A stretch of 64,000 bases of DNA from Galeruca laticollis (Eukaryota; Arthropoda; Insecta; Coleoptera; Chrysomelidae), in assembly GCA_963921935.1 (NCBI GenBank), contig OY998175.1, positions 260,490,709-260,554,708 on the forward strand, in the 5' to 3' direction. The position numbers and the translations under genes were made by a program. A model generated the notes under the pieces. The model saw nothing but the letters and a program-made list of their open reading frames with translations. It did not search any database and was not told the DNA's origin. This document shows, piece after piece, positions 10,443 through 22,712 of the stretch (within the stretch, counting starts at the first letter, position 1; every line of letters begins with the position of its first letter).

Positions 10443-11810
10443 ATTTATTTATTTATTCATCAAAGGGAATACAAACGGGACGAGTCCTAATGCAGTATTC
10501 ACAAACATATTATTAATACAGTATATATTGATTATTGTAACTATTGAAACTAAATACTTTGAAATTAAAACGTAACTTTGTTATTTAGATACATTTCCAG
10601 CTCATCACAAAAAGTAAACAATCTATCATGGAATGTATCAATATCAACATGGTTACAGATCGAGTAGAAGGATTTAGAACACCTATGCAAGGGAGAACTT
10701 TGATAATATTTTGTAGCACTGAAGTTGATATCAAAAACCTAGAAATTTTTTATATTTTAGACCGGAATATTGAATTTAATAAGGCAGGTAATCTCGTTGG
10801 AATCAATAAGATTATAACCAATTTTATATAAAAAATTAACGTAATTCATTTGACGTCTACCTTCCTGGGAATTTAAACTCAAACTCTGCCTAACTAAGAC
10901 AATATTATTATTAGGAAACAATTTATTTTTGCAGTAATTTATGAATTTATTCTGGATACGGCCAAGTCTATCAATGTATACAAGATACTGAGGATTCCAA
11001 ATTATTGATTCGAAACTTAAAACACTGTTTACATAGGCCATAAATAAAGTTCGCAATGAACGTAAACTTTAAAAATCATGACAAGTTCTGCTAATAAAAC
11101 CCAACGTCCTATTATCATTTTTTGCTATATAATTAATATGTTGGTCAAAAATAGGTTTTGAATCAAAATACATTCCTAGATCTTGTATCTGCGAAACCTT
11201 TTCAATTGGGTGGTTTCCAAGAAAATATTGGAAATCAACTATGCTTCGTTTTCTAGAGAAGGTAATTCCGTAGCATTTATTTGAAATTCATAAAAAAGAA
11301 ATTTTTTTACAATAAGCAACAAGTCTATTCAAATCACTTTGTAATAATTGAGAATCTGCAGCATTACCAATTTTGAAGTATATTTTTAAATCATCTGCAT
11401 ATTTTTCGTATTTACAAAATTTTAAACGTTCAGGTATATCGGTGATATAGATAATAAATAATAAGGACCCCAAGTGAAATCCCTGAGGTAGCCCTAAAAA
11501 AACATAACTAATAGGTGATACATATTTACCTATGACTACTGCTTGGGATCTGTTACTTATGTAAGATTTGACTGCTCCAAGTTTATTAAACAAAGTTGAC
11601 TAATGAAGTCAGTATACACAGCGTCAATATGAAATCTTCTATTCATATGTTCTATCAGATATTCGCTGTGAGTGTTCCAACACAACGTTTTTTTTTTCAT
11701 AAAACCATGTTGCTTCTCATTAATAATATGCTCAACATCTGAAATCAAGTAATCACAAATAATTGAGGGAGTTTGGTCCTGGCATATATCACTGATACGG
11801 ATAAATTGTC
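10443..11810 (-). pseudogene. Jockey-superfamily LINE reverse transcriptase, 5'-truncated and broken
   Basis: On the minus strand the order is that of a non-LTR RT. An NEKQHGFMKKKT block lies near 11720, followed by GLPQGFHLGSLLFIIYITDIP near 11455-11495 (motif B region; the usual S of GS is shifted and V is lost) and the catalytic YADDLKIYFKI near 11370-11400. A thumb/C-terminal region with an AYVNSVLSFESIIWNP word and IQNKF follows at 11060-10757, then a C-terminal DIDTFHDRLFTF word near 10640. The 3' end is an AATAAATAAATA tail at about 10443-10460. Frameshifts separate 11748-11557, 11593-11288 and 11056-10757. The endonuclease is absent, as expected for 5' truncation. Confidence 0.8.
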
Positions 11811-12055
11811 AGCTCTTTACAAATTAATATATAAAAAGTGGTCTATCGTGTTTTAAAACATATACTGGATTTATTATACAACATATTAGTGTACTTAACC
11901 ATATACATAAGTACGTTTTTCGACATCTAAATGTAAACATCAATTTGAATCACCTAACCCGCAAGTTTCTATTGGAACTATCTCTAACAAAAAGAGTCAA
12001 ACCTCTACTCTTATCAGTACCGATATGTTAGACGAACAGGTCCGTATTCAGGTTC

Positions 12056-12631
12056 ATGAGTGAAAGTTCGTACAAAAATATGAATATGTCAACACTATCT
12101 ATGGGGACTTCTGACTACAGGAGTTCTCATAATAACACCTTAAAAACTTACTCAGATGTAACTTCTCAACAGAACTTCCCAAAGAAAGAGCAAGCAATAA
12201 TCTTTCCTGCTATAGAAAACGTGACGCTCCAAGATTACCTTATACCACTAGGAACAATTATTGAACCCAAAAATATATTATTCACTTCAAGACTACCAAA
12301 CCAAACAATTTGCATGTATCTTACTAGTTTTAGCATAGTTGAAAAGTTCATTACTAATCACGAAGGAAAGATCAAAATTAACAATGAAATTGTGCAGGCC
12401 CGTAAATATGTAACACCCTCAGAAAGGCTTGTACTTTCTAACGTTTGTCCTACAATACCAAACGCTATATTAGTGAATGAGTTAAGCAAACTTGGCATTA
12501 CCACTCTTTCTACGATGTCATTTCTTAGAATCAGCTCGAATCTCCCCGAATTTAATCACATTTACAGCTTCAGGCGTCAATTTTTCATAACCCCACCAGC
12601 ACACACACACTTCCAGAAACCTTTTGAATAA
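12056..12631 (+). pseudogene. ORF1 of an I-clade LINE, N-terminal part
   Basis: A 191-codon open frame with a Ser/Thr/Asn-rich N-terminus and a central region (NILFTSRLPNQTICMYLTS, residues ~78-100) of the kind found upstream of the zinc knuckle in I-type ORF1 proteins. It ends 12 bp before the zinc-knuckle frame at 12643. Identity rests mostly on position ahead of the knuckle, endonuclease and RT. The start Met at 12056 is the first in frame but upstream sequence may belong to the same ORF. Confidence 0.6.
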
Positions 12632-12642
12632 ATTATGAGGAT

Positions 12643-13155
12643 ATGACTTTTAGAATTTTCCTCTCTCAAGACTCACTCTGCTTTTCTTGTAAAAATCCAG
12701 GTCACACCGCAGCAAATTACGAAAAAGCATCACACTCTCCACCTCCCATTACTGGTACCCCTACCGCACCACTTGAGACCACTTCCCACAACAAACAACT
12801 AATAAACATAAATACTGAAACACCTACATCCTCCAAGCAAAATTCTACAATGGAAACGGATACAGACAATAAAAAATTAACAAAAGGTACATTTAAGGAA
12901 ATAGAGACACCTTCTCCTCAACCAGAAGAAGAAACAAACGGAGCCAAGAAAGGCCCTTCCGCTAAACCGGAACCTAAAGCAAACATAAAGAAAATCAACA
13001 CAAACAACAAAAAATATTTTCCAATCGAAGTTTTTATGGAGCCAGTAAGAACACAATCCACCCTTCATCCTCAATTTCACCCAAATATCACATCTTTTCG
13101 TGAACGTTTACGGATCAGCCGACCCAGTAAGCATCATTCAAGACTACACAACTGA
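12643..13155 (+). pseudogene. ORF1 of the I-clade LINE, zinc-knuckle part
   Basis: Near residues 13-26 is a gag-like knuckle CFSCKNPGHTAANY: Cys-x2-Cys-x4-His-x4 with Tyr where the last Cys should be, so metal binding is probably lost. The rest is Pro/Thr/Glu/Lys-rich (EIETPSPQPEEET, KKGPSAKPEPK), as in the C-terminal halves of I-type ORF1 proteins. It is offset by a frameshift from the 12056 frame. Confidence 0.65.
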
Positions 13156-13289
13156 CCTCACAGAACTAATATATATGTTAACCAAAATTTATCCGCATTT
13201 TACCCACCGCTTTATCAAAACAAGATGTACAAAAATCAAGAAAAAACTTTTAATACACCTGCAATTAACCTATTCAGATACAGAACAGG

Positions 13290-14000
13290 GGAGCGATTGT
13301 TCACAAACGTCAAGCAATTTAAATACTTATCGATTTTCAATTCGTTCTCATCTATTTTACGATGAAACCAAAATGGTTCCATTGATAAACTCCCAATACT
13401 ACAAAAGATCAAAAACGAAATTAAATCTTACATAATTTGTTTACAAGAAACCAACCTAAAACATAGCGATATCCAAACATTAAACCAATTTCAAAATTTT
13501 TATATACATCAAGATACTGCTCAAAAAGCTAGTGGAGGAGTAGCAATCCTCATTAAAAATAATATCGACGGCGTCTAAATTCCCTTCAATAGTAATCTTG
13601 CAGCCATTGCCATTAAGATCCATGACAAAAAAGACTTATAACCTATATCTTCCTTCAGGATCGCAAATAAACCATCAGGACTTAGGCAATTTGATAGAAC
13701 AAAATCCCCCATCCTAGAATCATACTAGGAGATTTCAATGCTCACAACTTTCTTTGGGGCTCAACATCTCAAAATACAAAGGGTCACCTTGTAGAACAAA
13801 TATTAGACGACTTTAAACTTTCTATTCTCAACGACGTCAGAGCCACAAGATTTTATATACAGACCGGAGAATCATCATGTATTGACCTTACAATCTGCGA
13901 TCCAACCTCAACTCCATCACTAACATGGGCAGACTAGATTATGCCTACAGTAGTGACAATATACAACAATACAAAGAGTAATACCAAACACAGCTTCCAT
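13290..14000 (+). pseudogene. apurinic-type endonuclease domain of the I-clade LINE ORF2
   Basis: No long frame survives, but switching frames gives IICLQETNLK near 13430-13460 (catalytic Glu region), then ASGGVAILIKNN near 13520-13562. ILGDFNAHNFLWGS follows near 13722-13765 (catalytic Asp/Asn) and SCIDLTICDP near 13877-13905. This is the exonuclease-endonuclease-phosphatase order of LINE ORF2 proteins and the FNAH..WGS wording is typical of the I clade. At least three frameshifts or stops intervene. Confidence 0.75.
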
Positions 14001-14299
14001 ACTAAATGGAAACTTGAAACTGCTGACTGACAACTCTACTCCACTGACATTGGAGAAAAAATTAAATCTTGTGCTATCCTAACTAATATAGACGAATCAA
14101 CAGAACAATTTTGTGAAACCATAAAACATGCAGCAAATATATCAATTGGAAAAACATCTTACACCAAACAGCACACTCCGGTCTCATGGTGGAATAACGA
14201 TTGCGAAGCAGCTCTAGATACAAACGATATAAGACGCCGGAGAACAAACTTCAGTTTTTAAACTTACGTGCAAAATTATACGAAAATTTTTTAAGCTTA

Positions 14300-14890
14300 C
14301 CAAACCCTAAAAGAACAAAACCGCCTGGGAGTAACTACAGAAAATGACGATCCTATAAATGTACCGCTCACCATGTCAGAATATGAAGACGGCTCATCCA
14401 ACCTTGAAGATACTTGTCCGGGTCCTGACCAAATTTCATCTACCTTTTCAAAGCATCTTCCTTCCAATGCCCACGAACATCCACCAAATCTCTACAATGT
14501 GATCTGGTTGCAACACACCTTTCCAAAAGCATGGCGAGAATCCCTAATAATACCTATTCTAAAACCCCGAAGCCAAAAATCAAATCCTCAATCATATGGA
14601 CCAATTTCTCTTACTTCAGTTATTTGTAAGCTACTAGAAAAAATCAATAACAGAAGACATAAGAGCAACATAATTTAATAATACCTGAACAAAGTAGCTT
14701 CAGACAAAAAAGATCAACTATCGACAATATTATAGATCTGGAAAGTAACATCAATGAGGCATTTGCACAAAAACAAAAATGTTTAGCTGTCTTCTTCGAT
14801 ATAAACAAAGCATTCGATACTTCCTGGCATGATTACATTATGGAAACACTGCTGAGCTAAAATATAACAAGTAACTGTCTACATTTTGTA
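14300..14890 (+). pseudogene. N-terminal half of the I-clade LINE reverse transcriptase
   Basis: Follows the endonuclease. Motifs seen: CPGPDQIS near 14415; AWRESLIIPILKP near 14530-14570; a YGPISLTSVICKLLEKI block near 14595-14645 (Tyr-Gly in place of the usual Tyr-Arg); SSFRQKRSTIDNI near 14695; and AVFFDINKAFDTSWH (motif A with palm Asp) near 14785-14830. Translatable similarity stops at about 14890, after NITSNCLHFV. The rest of the RT resumes at about 16196. Confidence 0.85.
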
Positions 14891-16195
14891 ACCTTACCTT
14901 GCTGTTGTTACTACAAAAAGTGAGGTTACATTGCCAAAGGTTCGCTTTTCGCCGGAGAGCATAAGGCCGTGAGTTAGTAAGGAATATTTGAAAGCTGGTA
15001 CTGTAGTATTTTTTTAACGCGCCATTTGATTAGTAGGACATTCAAGAAGCTCTTACTGATTATTCAAGCAACCAATAGTAAATAAACTAGCTATTGTAAC
15101 TTTTGAAATATGTTATTTATATTGTTTTGCTTTTACGTTTGTGAATCAAATGAAACACATATTATTGCCAATGAAACAGTTTAATTAAAAGTAATGGTAC
15201 CTTGAACAGATGGCGTAATAACATGTCTCAATAAATATGCGGTGATCGACTCTAATTATGAACTGATACTCAGTTATCAATGGTTGGTTAATTTAAAATG
15301 TTCAACAATTTCTAATGATATCAACTAACTGAGATCATCATATACACTATATCTTTAGTATCATGTGAATGGTATACCAGTTACAGCCTTACAAACTGTA
15401 ATAATTAACAAGATATAACCAAATAGATCAAAAGTGTCTCTTATATTGTAAGATTAAGCTGAAATATAATTTCACGGCGATATGCAATAAAGAAGTTATT
15501 ATTTCAACTCCACGGAGCTGAAAGAATGTAATAATAGAGTTGTGAATTGATAGACGTCTTTATAAGAATGTGAAGTTACTAAATATTGAAATATAAAAGT
15601 TAATGTGTGACTAAACGTTAAAACATGAAATTACAAAATGAATAAGTTGCTTAAAGATCAGATGATAACGAATAAAACTTCAAATGTTACTTGCGGTTAG
15701 TGTGCAAACTATTAAACATCAATTGGCTTAATTGACAAGCCACATCTGACTTGTGGAACAAGATTCAGCCATGCAGTTAAGACGCGTTGTTCATAATGGA
15801 ATCATTCCGCAATCATCACCACTATAGTCTGTCAGCTATTTCTACGAAAATATTGAAAATATATCCCATACGGGAAACATCCGAAATTTGAAGCTCCTTA
15901 AAATCTTGACATGATCATCCTAGCATCGATTACCATCACCCATAAAATTTGTTAAGCCATATCCATTTGGCAAAAAAGTATTGTAAAAAATTGTATGCAA
16001 AAACTATGCTGTACAGAAAAAAAACCTTGTTACCAAGGGCTTTTCACCACGATAGTCTCGAAAATAAATGGAATAAACCATGTGCCACCGTCCATTTTTT
16101 ATACTCACGGCTTGTCATGATCGACACTCAACTTAAAACATCGAAAAGTATCAGACCATTGATTTTAATAATTTCAACTTCCCTTTACTATTGAC
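14891..16195. mobile_element. unidentified ~1.3-kb insertion splitting the I-clade LINE
   Basis: RT similarity stops at about 14890 and resumes at about 16196, so this DNA entered (or replaced) the middle of the RT gene, and the catalytic YADD region is missing from both flanks. Near the left edge GTAACCT (14887) is followed by AGGTTAC (about 14923), a short inverted repeat. I found no terminal repeat pair, no target duplication and no coding similarity; the 81-codon frame at 15949-16194 is unrecognised. Confidence 0.5.
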
Positions 16196-16945
16196 ATCTG
16201 CAATCAGTGTTACTAATGGCAGACAAATTCATATCTCATCTAGAGAAATGGTCGGAGAAAACAGGCTTTATGTTTTCTGCTAGCAAAACCCGCTTTATGT
16301 TATTCTCCAAAAAGAAAACTGTAAACATCCCAGATATTCCTTTATATGGACAGAACATAAAAGCCGAAAAGTCACTAAACTTTTTGGGTACAACTTTTGA
16401 TGAAACGCTCAAATGGAATACACACATTAATAACTTAATATCTACGTGTCAAAAGAGACCTAATCTTCTGAAAACACTATGCAATAAAAAATGGGACGCT
16501 GATCGAGACACTTTTCTAACATTATATAGGACGTTAATTGGATTGAAATTGGATTATGCAGCAGTCGTATACTCGTCAGCCAACGAACGAACCCTAAAAC
16601 GGTTAGATATAATACAAAATACGGCTTTACGGATAATAACGGGAGCCTTTCGTACATCTCCAGTTGTAAGCTTATACACTGAAGTTAATGAACCTTCCTT
16701 AGAAGATAGGCGGACGTAAGTACACTTGTTTCTGACATATGCAGCTAAAACGATATACAGACCGTTCAACCCCACAAGGAATTACCGCTCCCAAATCCTT
16801 TTATGCTAGAATAATAATGTATCTTGAAAAAGTAAGCTTCTCCTTTCCCAAATATTTCACTCGCTTGACTAAATCTACACCCCCTTGGCAAAGCAAAAAA
16901 CCAGAAGGTATAACCATTCTTAGCTCTCTAGAGAAACATTAGAAT
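16196..16945 (+). pseudogene. C-terminal half of the I-clade LINE reverse transcriptase
   Basis: Contains the thumb-region words KTGFMFSASKTRFMLFSKKK (residues ~20-40 of the 16207 frame), LNFLGTTFDETLKWNTHI and GLKLDYAAVVYSSA, then IIQNTALRIITGAFRTSP. After a stop at about 16719 the similarity continues in another frame to TPPWQSKKPEG near 16880. In I-clade elements an RNase H domain follows this point; none is seen, so the copy ends early or is deleted. Confidence 0.85.
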
Positions 16946-16989
16946 ACCTTTTCCATTTGACATAATATTTTTTATTTTCATTAACAACT

Positions 16990-18073
16990 TTGATGGTGCT
17001 TACACTAACCAATGCGAGAATTTGGACTTATATTCGGTACATACTTGTCAATAATGCTTCGCAAATGGCGGTAAAACTTGCTAGTGCTGTCACAAGTATT
17101 TAAATTGAGAAATTCACTATTCCAGTTAATAGTAGATAAATTATTGCTAGTTGAACCAAAATTTGCTTCATTATAATTAAGATATTCGAATACTTTTCCG
17201 ATTGTCGCATGTTAAATACAAAAATTTCACGTCAAACACCATTGTTGTATGGGAATGATCTTCAGGAACAAGAGAAGATTTAGTTATACAATAAGATTCT
17301 CGATTATAAAATCATTGTTCAACATTGAGTCAAGTGTGTTTTTTTTATATTGGTGAAACTATTGAATTGAAATAAACCGCAACAAGGAATTGTATCAATA
17401 AGTATATTAGAAACTACATCGGAAAAATGTGAGGGTATACAGTAATTGTTTATGAGGTCTAACGACCATTTTATGCAGGGAGTATTAGAATCACCGCACA
17501 TTAAAAACGTATCCTCAGGATTATCCTCAACAATAGCGTGAAACTGGGAACAAAACAAGTTTAAAGCAATTGATTCTGCTGGAGTAATGAATACAAAGCA
17601 AATATTAAGTTTAAAAAATTGAGAAGTGACAGTTACGCACAGATCTTCAGCATCAGATATCCACTCACTATGCACTACACTATGAAAGTCATAAATAATT
17701 CCAATTATAAATTCTCCTACTTCTTTATGGGTAGAACCAAAATCTTCCCAATTGCGTCTAAAAATTACGAAGGAATCATACAATACTTCGGAAGAAGCAA
17801 TTTCATTATTAAACCAAGTCTCTATTAAGCATATAGTATCTTGGTCACAACTTAAAGAGTTTTTAAAAATGTTCGTTAATTTTAATTTCACACCACAAAC
17901 GTTTTGGAAATAAAACCGAGGCAACCATTGCGAAAACAGTGAGTTATAATTAATAAGTGGAAGGGAAGACAAAGATGATTACGATTTATTGAAATCGTAT
18001 TCAGAAAAAATTCTTTTTTCATGACTCCTATCATCCTTTTGCATAAACAGGCCACCATTTCTAATGCAAACAA
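16990..18073 (-). pseudogene. LINE endonuclease fragment, Jockey-type
   Basis: The minus-strand frame 17972-17319 opens with RFYFQNVCGVKLKLTNIF and CLIETWFNNE (endonuclease motifs with Asn and catalytic Glu) and later has LMCGDSNTPCIKW where GDFN is usual. Downstream, in shifted frames, DHSHTTMVFDVKF (about 17255-17220) gives the DH motif. A LNYNEANFGS ... FYRHLRSIIDKYVP region runs to about 17000. No RT follows because the element stops near 16990, where the I-clade LINE ends on the other strand. The 18073-17888 frame is probably upstream linker. Confidence 0.75.
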
Positions 18074-19200
18074 ATTTGAAATGTTTCAGCTGTCTATATC
18101 TTTGGCCTTTCTCAACAACATTTTTATCGAATCAGTACAGGTTGGCAAATTAATTATGGCAGTTGACGATGCGCGAGAGAGCCATACAACTTGACAACGT
18201 TGTAAACGCAAATACCGGGAAGAGCAGGCGACGTACATTCCGTATGCAAAGATTTAAAGGTTGTGAGATTGTCAATACCTACGAGGGTAACATAATATTT
18301 TGAATTTGGATTTAAAAATAATAAATTATGGAACATGTATAGTGCTATATAAAATCGAGTTTACAAAGCAAAATACCATTAATTTGTTCTTTATTATTAA
18401 TTAAATGAATAAAGAAATGAAAACCATTAGATTTTTTTACGAAAATTGGTTTTTTTGTACAGACATAATTATTTATTGCTTCAAAAACCTATGGGGAATT
18501 CTATAATTACCCTTTATTATTTCATGTGATGTAAATAATAAATAGATTCCAAGAGACATAAACTTTCACCTTTACTTAAAATTGATATCTTCTAAGTGGT
18601 ACATTCATAATATTCGCCATTGAGTTTCATTTGTATATAATTGTAAGTCAGGTAGATTTTGTAGATAACGCGTACAATATGATGAGGATTGTTAAACAAC
18701 ATTCTAAATTTAATAATGACCAACATTTTTTTCTATCTATTCGTAGTAATAGTTAATGACATACTGATTTGTTATTCTGAATAATATGTAGTAGATAATA
18801 ACGTAAGAAATTCGGGATTATACATAGAGTTTTAAAAACAAAATGGGGAAATCGCCTTTAGAGATGGTCGAATAATTATACTAATAATATAAATAAAATA
18901 TTAGAGATTTTTTGTGGCAGATATCTCTACTTTCATATGTGAATTCTTGAGTTTTTTTGCAAATACTTACTATGGAATCAGAACATCCCGTCACACTTTT
19001 TACAGAGTAAGGTCTGACAAAACAACAAAATCTTGGTTCTGGGTGCCGTCAATTAATGTATATTTAGAAATTTGTACAGATGTGCTACAAATATTATATG
19101 ACTCTAGTTTAATTCGTCTCTATATATCTACAAATTTATAACAACTATTCACATTTGTTGCGTTTAATGTATTCAGTCATACCACCTACAAACAAACACT
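18074..19200. other. no gene recognised
   Basis: AT-rich sequence between the LINE endonuclease fragment and the end of the transposase at 19.2 kb. One end should contain the left terminus of the Tc1/mariner-type element, but I could not pair it with a right terminus. Confidence 0.5.
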
Positions 19201-19632
19201 ATAATGAAAAATATGTTTTAGATGTACAGGAACCAACAGTAAAATCACGATGTGGATCTACAAATGATTCTTCAAAATCACTTTCTATATCAACTTCATA
19301 ATCCTCGCTATGTCCGTCTTCGGCCAAATTAATAATCATATTATCACAATATCATCTAAAAGTGGTTCATTTTTCATAAATTCATCTTCAATCTTTTTAA
19401 CATGGTCACAGCTAACTTTCCAATCATTTGCAGAAAATGTGTCAAAAAGTTCATTACAAAATTCTTCAACCTTTGGAAAATTGAAGGTAACATTTCGTTT
19501 GGCCACATATTCTTTCAGTGCCGCTCAAACACTTTCGATCGGATTCAAGTCCAGGTGATAAGGGTGATAGCCTTAAAAATTGCAATCCATGTCGAATTAA
19601 CAATTCATCAATTTCATAACTTTTATATTGCG
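19200..19632 (-). pseudogene. C-terminal third of a Tc1/mariner-superfamily DDE transposase
   Basis: This is the far end of the transposase whose first part is at 25766-26755; a Penelope composite separates them. On the minus strand it resumes after the 12-bp duplicated target with SYEIDELLIRHGLQFLRLSP, then PYHLDLNPIES with the third catalytic acid Glu, then ALKEYVAKRNVTFNFPK. An acidic tail (DDIVI ... EDGHSEDYEVDIESDFEE) follows. The Trp usually following NPIES-V is a stop codon (TGA) here. Frame changes near 19560 and 19345. The gene was already or has since become inactive. Confidence 0.85.
19621..19632. repeat. 12-bp target-site duplication, left copy
   Basis: TTTTATATTGCG, identical to 25766-25777. 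The two copies bracket the 6133-bp Penelope composite and, when one is removed, the host transposase reading continues. Confidence 0.9.
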
Positions 19633-19704
19633 TTTTTAAATGGAACTCGCGGCCTCTAGTTAATTCCACAATATAATAAAAGTTGTTGAAAATTCTCAAA
19701 AAAT

Positions 19705-19738
19705 GACAAGTGTTTCGATAAATCAATATCATCGTCAG
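19705..19738 (-). ncRNA. candidate hammerhead ribozyme, Penelope composite 1 left end
   Basis: On the minus strand: CTGACGA, extra T, helix II GATA-TTGATT-TATC, GAAAC, loop, GTC. Compared with the other copies the stretch after GAAAC is ACTT rather than AATT and the first base after GTC is a changed one, which weakens helix I. See the finding on hammerheads. Confidence 0.45.
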
Positions 19739-20009
19739 AATGACAGAAGTTACATTTCATTTTATGCCTACCTGTTGTTTAGTAGTTATTTTTGGATAGA
19801 CCAAGAAGTAACCTAACTTCTGATTGGCTTAATATATGTTTATAGAGAAAAGAAGAAGATGTGATATTACAAATATTGAAGCTTAGATATTATTAGCCTT
19901 ATGGTGATATCCTGGATATCATTTGTCCAATTGGGATCAGTATAACTGTGCAATGATATAGAAAACTAGGAGAACTATATCTGCTGATCTTTACAATTAT
20001 CACTTAAGA

Positions 20010-21256
20010 AGACAGTTTATTAGTGGAGAGCTCCCCAGATTTAACTGTTCGTTGACAACTTCATATTGTGGGTTTCTCAAATGTCTTCTAATTTCCAGTT
20101 CTTCAAGGAAATCCAGTTCTTGTTTCTAATCACAAATATGCAGCACTTCTAGTTCTGTGTTAGGTGTCAATGAATGATTGGTGTCAAGTAGAGGTTTTGC
20201 GTAGTGGGATTAATCTGGTTGTTTTAATCTGTATGCTCGTAAGTGCTCACTGTATCGTATTTCAAAATTCCTAAGGGTCTGACCTCAATAGACAGCATTA
20301 CATCCTGGACATTTGAGTTTATATATACCTGACTTCTTTAATAGTGGTATTTTTGTTTTTACATTTAACAATTTTGTACTAACGTTACTTTCTGTTTTAA
20401 GAGAAATTGTTGTATTCCTTGCTGAAGATATTATCTTTGAAATATTATTAGAAATATTTCCTGCATATGTGATGGTTTTATAAGTTTTAATTTCATCAGC
20501 TTGTTTAGGATATATTAGTTGTGATGCCACTTTTCCTTCTTTTTTACTAATTAGCTTATTTATCATATCTAATGGATAACCGTTAGATGTTGCTATTTGT
20601 CTAATTGTATTAATCTCTCTATCAAAATAACATTTGTTCATAGGAACTGAAAAAGCTCTATGTATCATTGAATTATATGCTGCCAGTCTGTGTGACATAG
20701 GGTGATTAGAATTGAATGGAATTGTCACATCAGTCTGTTTTGATTTTCGGTAAATTGAATAATTAAGTACATTATTAACTCTTTGAAGAAAATTGATTGA
20801 GCTATTTTCTTCAATTTCTAATGTAAATTTAATTTTCGGGTGTAAATTATTGATGTGGTTGAAAAATACATCTAATTGTCGTTCACTACCCATAAAACAA
20901 GCTAATATGTCATCTACATATCTATACCAAAATAAAATATTTTTCGAAATATTACTTCCAAAGATCTTTCTTTCTAAATTGTCCATAAAAATGTTTGCTA
21001 AAATAGGTGATATAGGGCTTCCCATTGGTAAACCTTCATTTTGAATATAAATCTTATTGTCAAAAGTGAAATAATTCTGATTAATGCATACATCAAATAA
21101 ATTAAGTATATCTGATATTATTCCTGGATTAATATTTTTATCTTCTAGTAATTTTCTTACATGTATTAGACATTCTTTAGGAGGAATTTTAGTAAACATA
21201 TTAGTTACATCGAACGAAATGAGTTTATAGTTATCTTGCAAGTGGATTGCTTTCAA
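20010..21256 (-). pseudogene. Penelope-like RT (C-side) and GIY-YIG nuclease, left copy
   Basis: The open frame 21256-20285 holds RT: LISFDVTNMFTKIPP (motif A) at residues ~12-26, then NEGLPMGSPISPILANIF, then WYRYVDDILACF with catalytic YVDD intact. NSSINFLQRVNNV lacks 4 residues present in the right copy. After a stop at 20285, inside the GIY-YIG start (SGIYKLKCPGC then NAVY-stop), the nuclease continues to about 20010 with further stops: GQTLRNFEIRYSEHLRA, LDTNHSLTPNTE and ELEIRRHLRNP. Penelope-like RTs prime at DNA ends and the GIY-YIG domain cuts DNA. Confidence 0.88.
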
Positions 21257-21259
21257 CTT

Positions 21260-21610
21260 TTAGATTAGTTCTATCGAATTTATAATTGAGTACTGAGATT
21301 CATATCCGTAAGTATTGAGTATATTGTTGAGCTTCTTTGCCAATATATTATTAGGAGCATTAACATAAGAGACTACAGGTCTAATTGGTTTCGTTATTTT
21401 ATGTAATTTAACTGTCCCATATAATAGTGGACAATGAGGATTCTTATGTATGATAGACCTCTTTTCGTAATCACTTAAAAGATAATTTGAATTATTAAAT
21501 ATATCCCTTACATTATCAGAAAACTTTTTTGTTGGGTCTGCTTTAAGAACTTTTACATCGCTGGATTCTATAAAGTTATATACTTTGTAATTGTAATTTT
21601 CAGTCGTCAA
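21260..21610 (-). pseudogene. Penelope-like RT N-side segment, left copy
   Basis: Encodes TTENYNYKVYNFIESSDVK, KADPTKKFSDNVRDI and QLYGTVKLH-equivalent (LLYGTVKLHKITKPIRP), then SYVNAPNNILAKKLN. It is contiguous with the 21256 frame except for a single stop at about 21258. On its other side it meets an inverted segment at about 21620. Confidence 0.85.
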
Positions 21611-21621
21611 AATGACAGTAG

Positions 21622-22022
21622 CGTTCCCCGTATCAGTTCTTAAAGCAGACCCAACAAAGAAGTTTTCTTATAATGTAAGGGATATTGTTAATAATTCAAA
21701 TTATCTTTTGAATGATTACAAAAAGAGGTCTATCATACATAAGAATCCTCATTGTCCACAATTATATGGAACAGTTAAATTACATAATATAACGGAACCA
21801 ATTAGACCTGTAGTCTCTTATGTTAATGCTCCTAAAAATATATTGGCAAAGAAGCTCAACAATATACTCAATAATTACAGATATGAATCTCAGTACTCAA
21901 TTAGAAATTCAATAGAACTAATCAAAAAGTTGAAAGCAATCCACTTACAAGATAACTATGAACTCATATCGTTCGATGTAACTAACATGGTTACTAAAAT
22001 TCCTCCTAAAGAATGTCTGGAG
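21622..22022 (+). pseudogene. inverted Penelope-like RT segment inside the left copy
   Basis: Plus-strand frame 21612-22049 repeats the same RT N-side protein (VLKADPTKKFSYNVRDIV, QLYGTVKLHNITEPIRP, SFDVTNMVTKIPPKECL) in the opposite direction to its neighbours. It forms a near-palindrome with 21250-21610. At about 22022 orientation switches back to minus. Confidence 0.85.
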
Positions 22023-22023
22023 T

Positions 22024-22712
22024 TTGGAATTGTAATTTTCAGTCGTTAAAATGACAGTTGTGTTCCCCTTATCAGATTTTGTAACTGTTAGGTTATTATC
22101 CTATATCTCCTTTTCTATTGCATTTATAACTGTTATGTCATATTTTGTTTGACGTTTAACTTTTGAAGGTTCAATATTTTTGATTAACTTGGCAATTTTT
22201 AATTTCTCATAAAGAAAATTATTTGAATTAGATTTTGAAGCTATTTCTGACTCTGTAGCTATAATTTATTTAATATTATTCGTAAATTTTGGTGTTATGC
22301 TGTACTTTAAACCTTTATTTGCAAATTCTTTTTCACTATCTGTAAAATTAGTGTCTGAGCGGTTTTCAAATCGTGGTGCAAAGTGTGTTGGTATGTAGGT
22401 ACTTACAGTTTCATGATGTTTTGAGTATTGAATTTCATGTTGTGTGTGTTCAAGATTCTGTAGCTTCTTTTCTTGTTTCTCAAATTTCATATGCTTCATC
22501 GTGCTGACATTTTCTCTAATTTTGTCATCCAAACAGTCAAATTTTACTGGATGTAATTGGAATGTGAGTTCTGAATGTATAACTTTTATGTAGTTGTCTA
22601 AGGAGTCTCTAACTTTGAACCATTTGTCACATTCTGATTTTATCCAAACTCGTTGAGCACATTTTATAGCTTTTTGTGCTTGTGGTGTTTTAGTGTAACA
22701 CACCACAAGCAC
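22024..22712 (-). pseudogene. Penelope-like N-terminal region, left copy
   Basis: Minus-strand frame 22712-22266 encodes QKAIKCAQRVWIKSECDKW, SELTFQLHPVKFD and HETVSTYIPTHFAPRFENR. After a stop at about 22266 it continues to 22024 with VTKSDKGNTTVIL-type sequence in another frame. It is the mirror partner of 22720-23380 on the plus strand; the two meet head to head at about 22694-22703. Confidence 0.85.
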
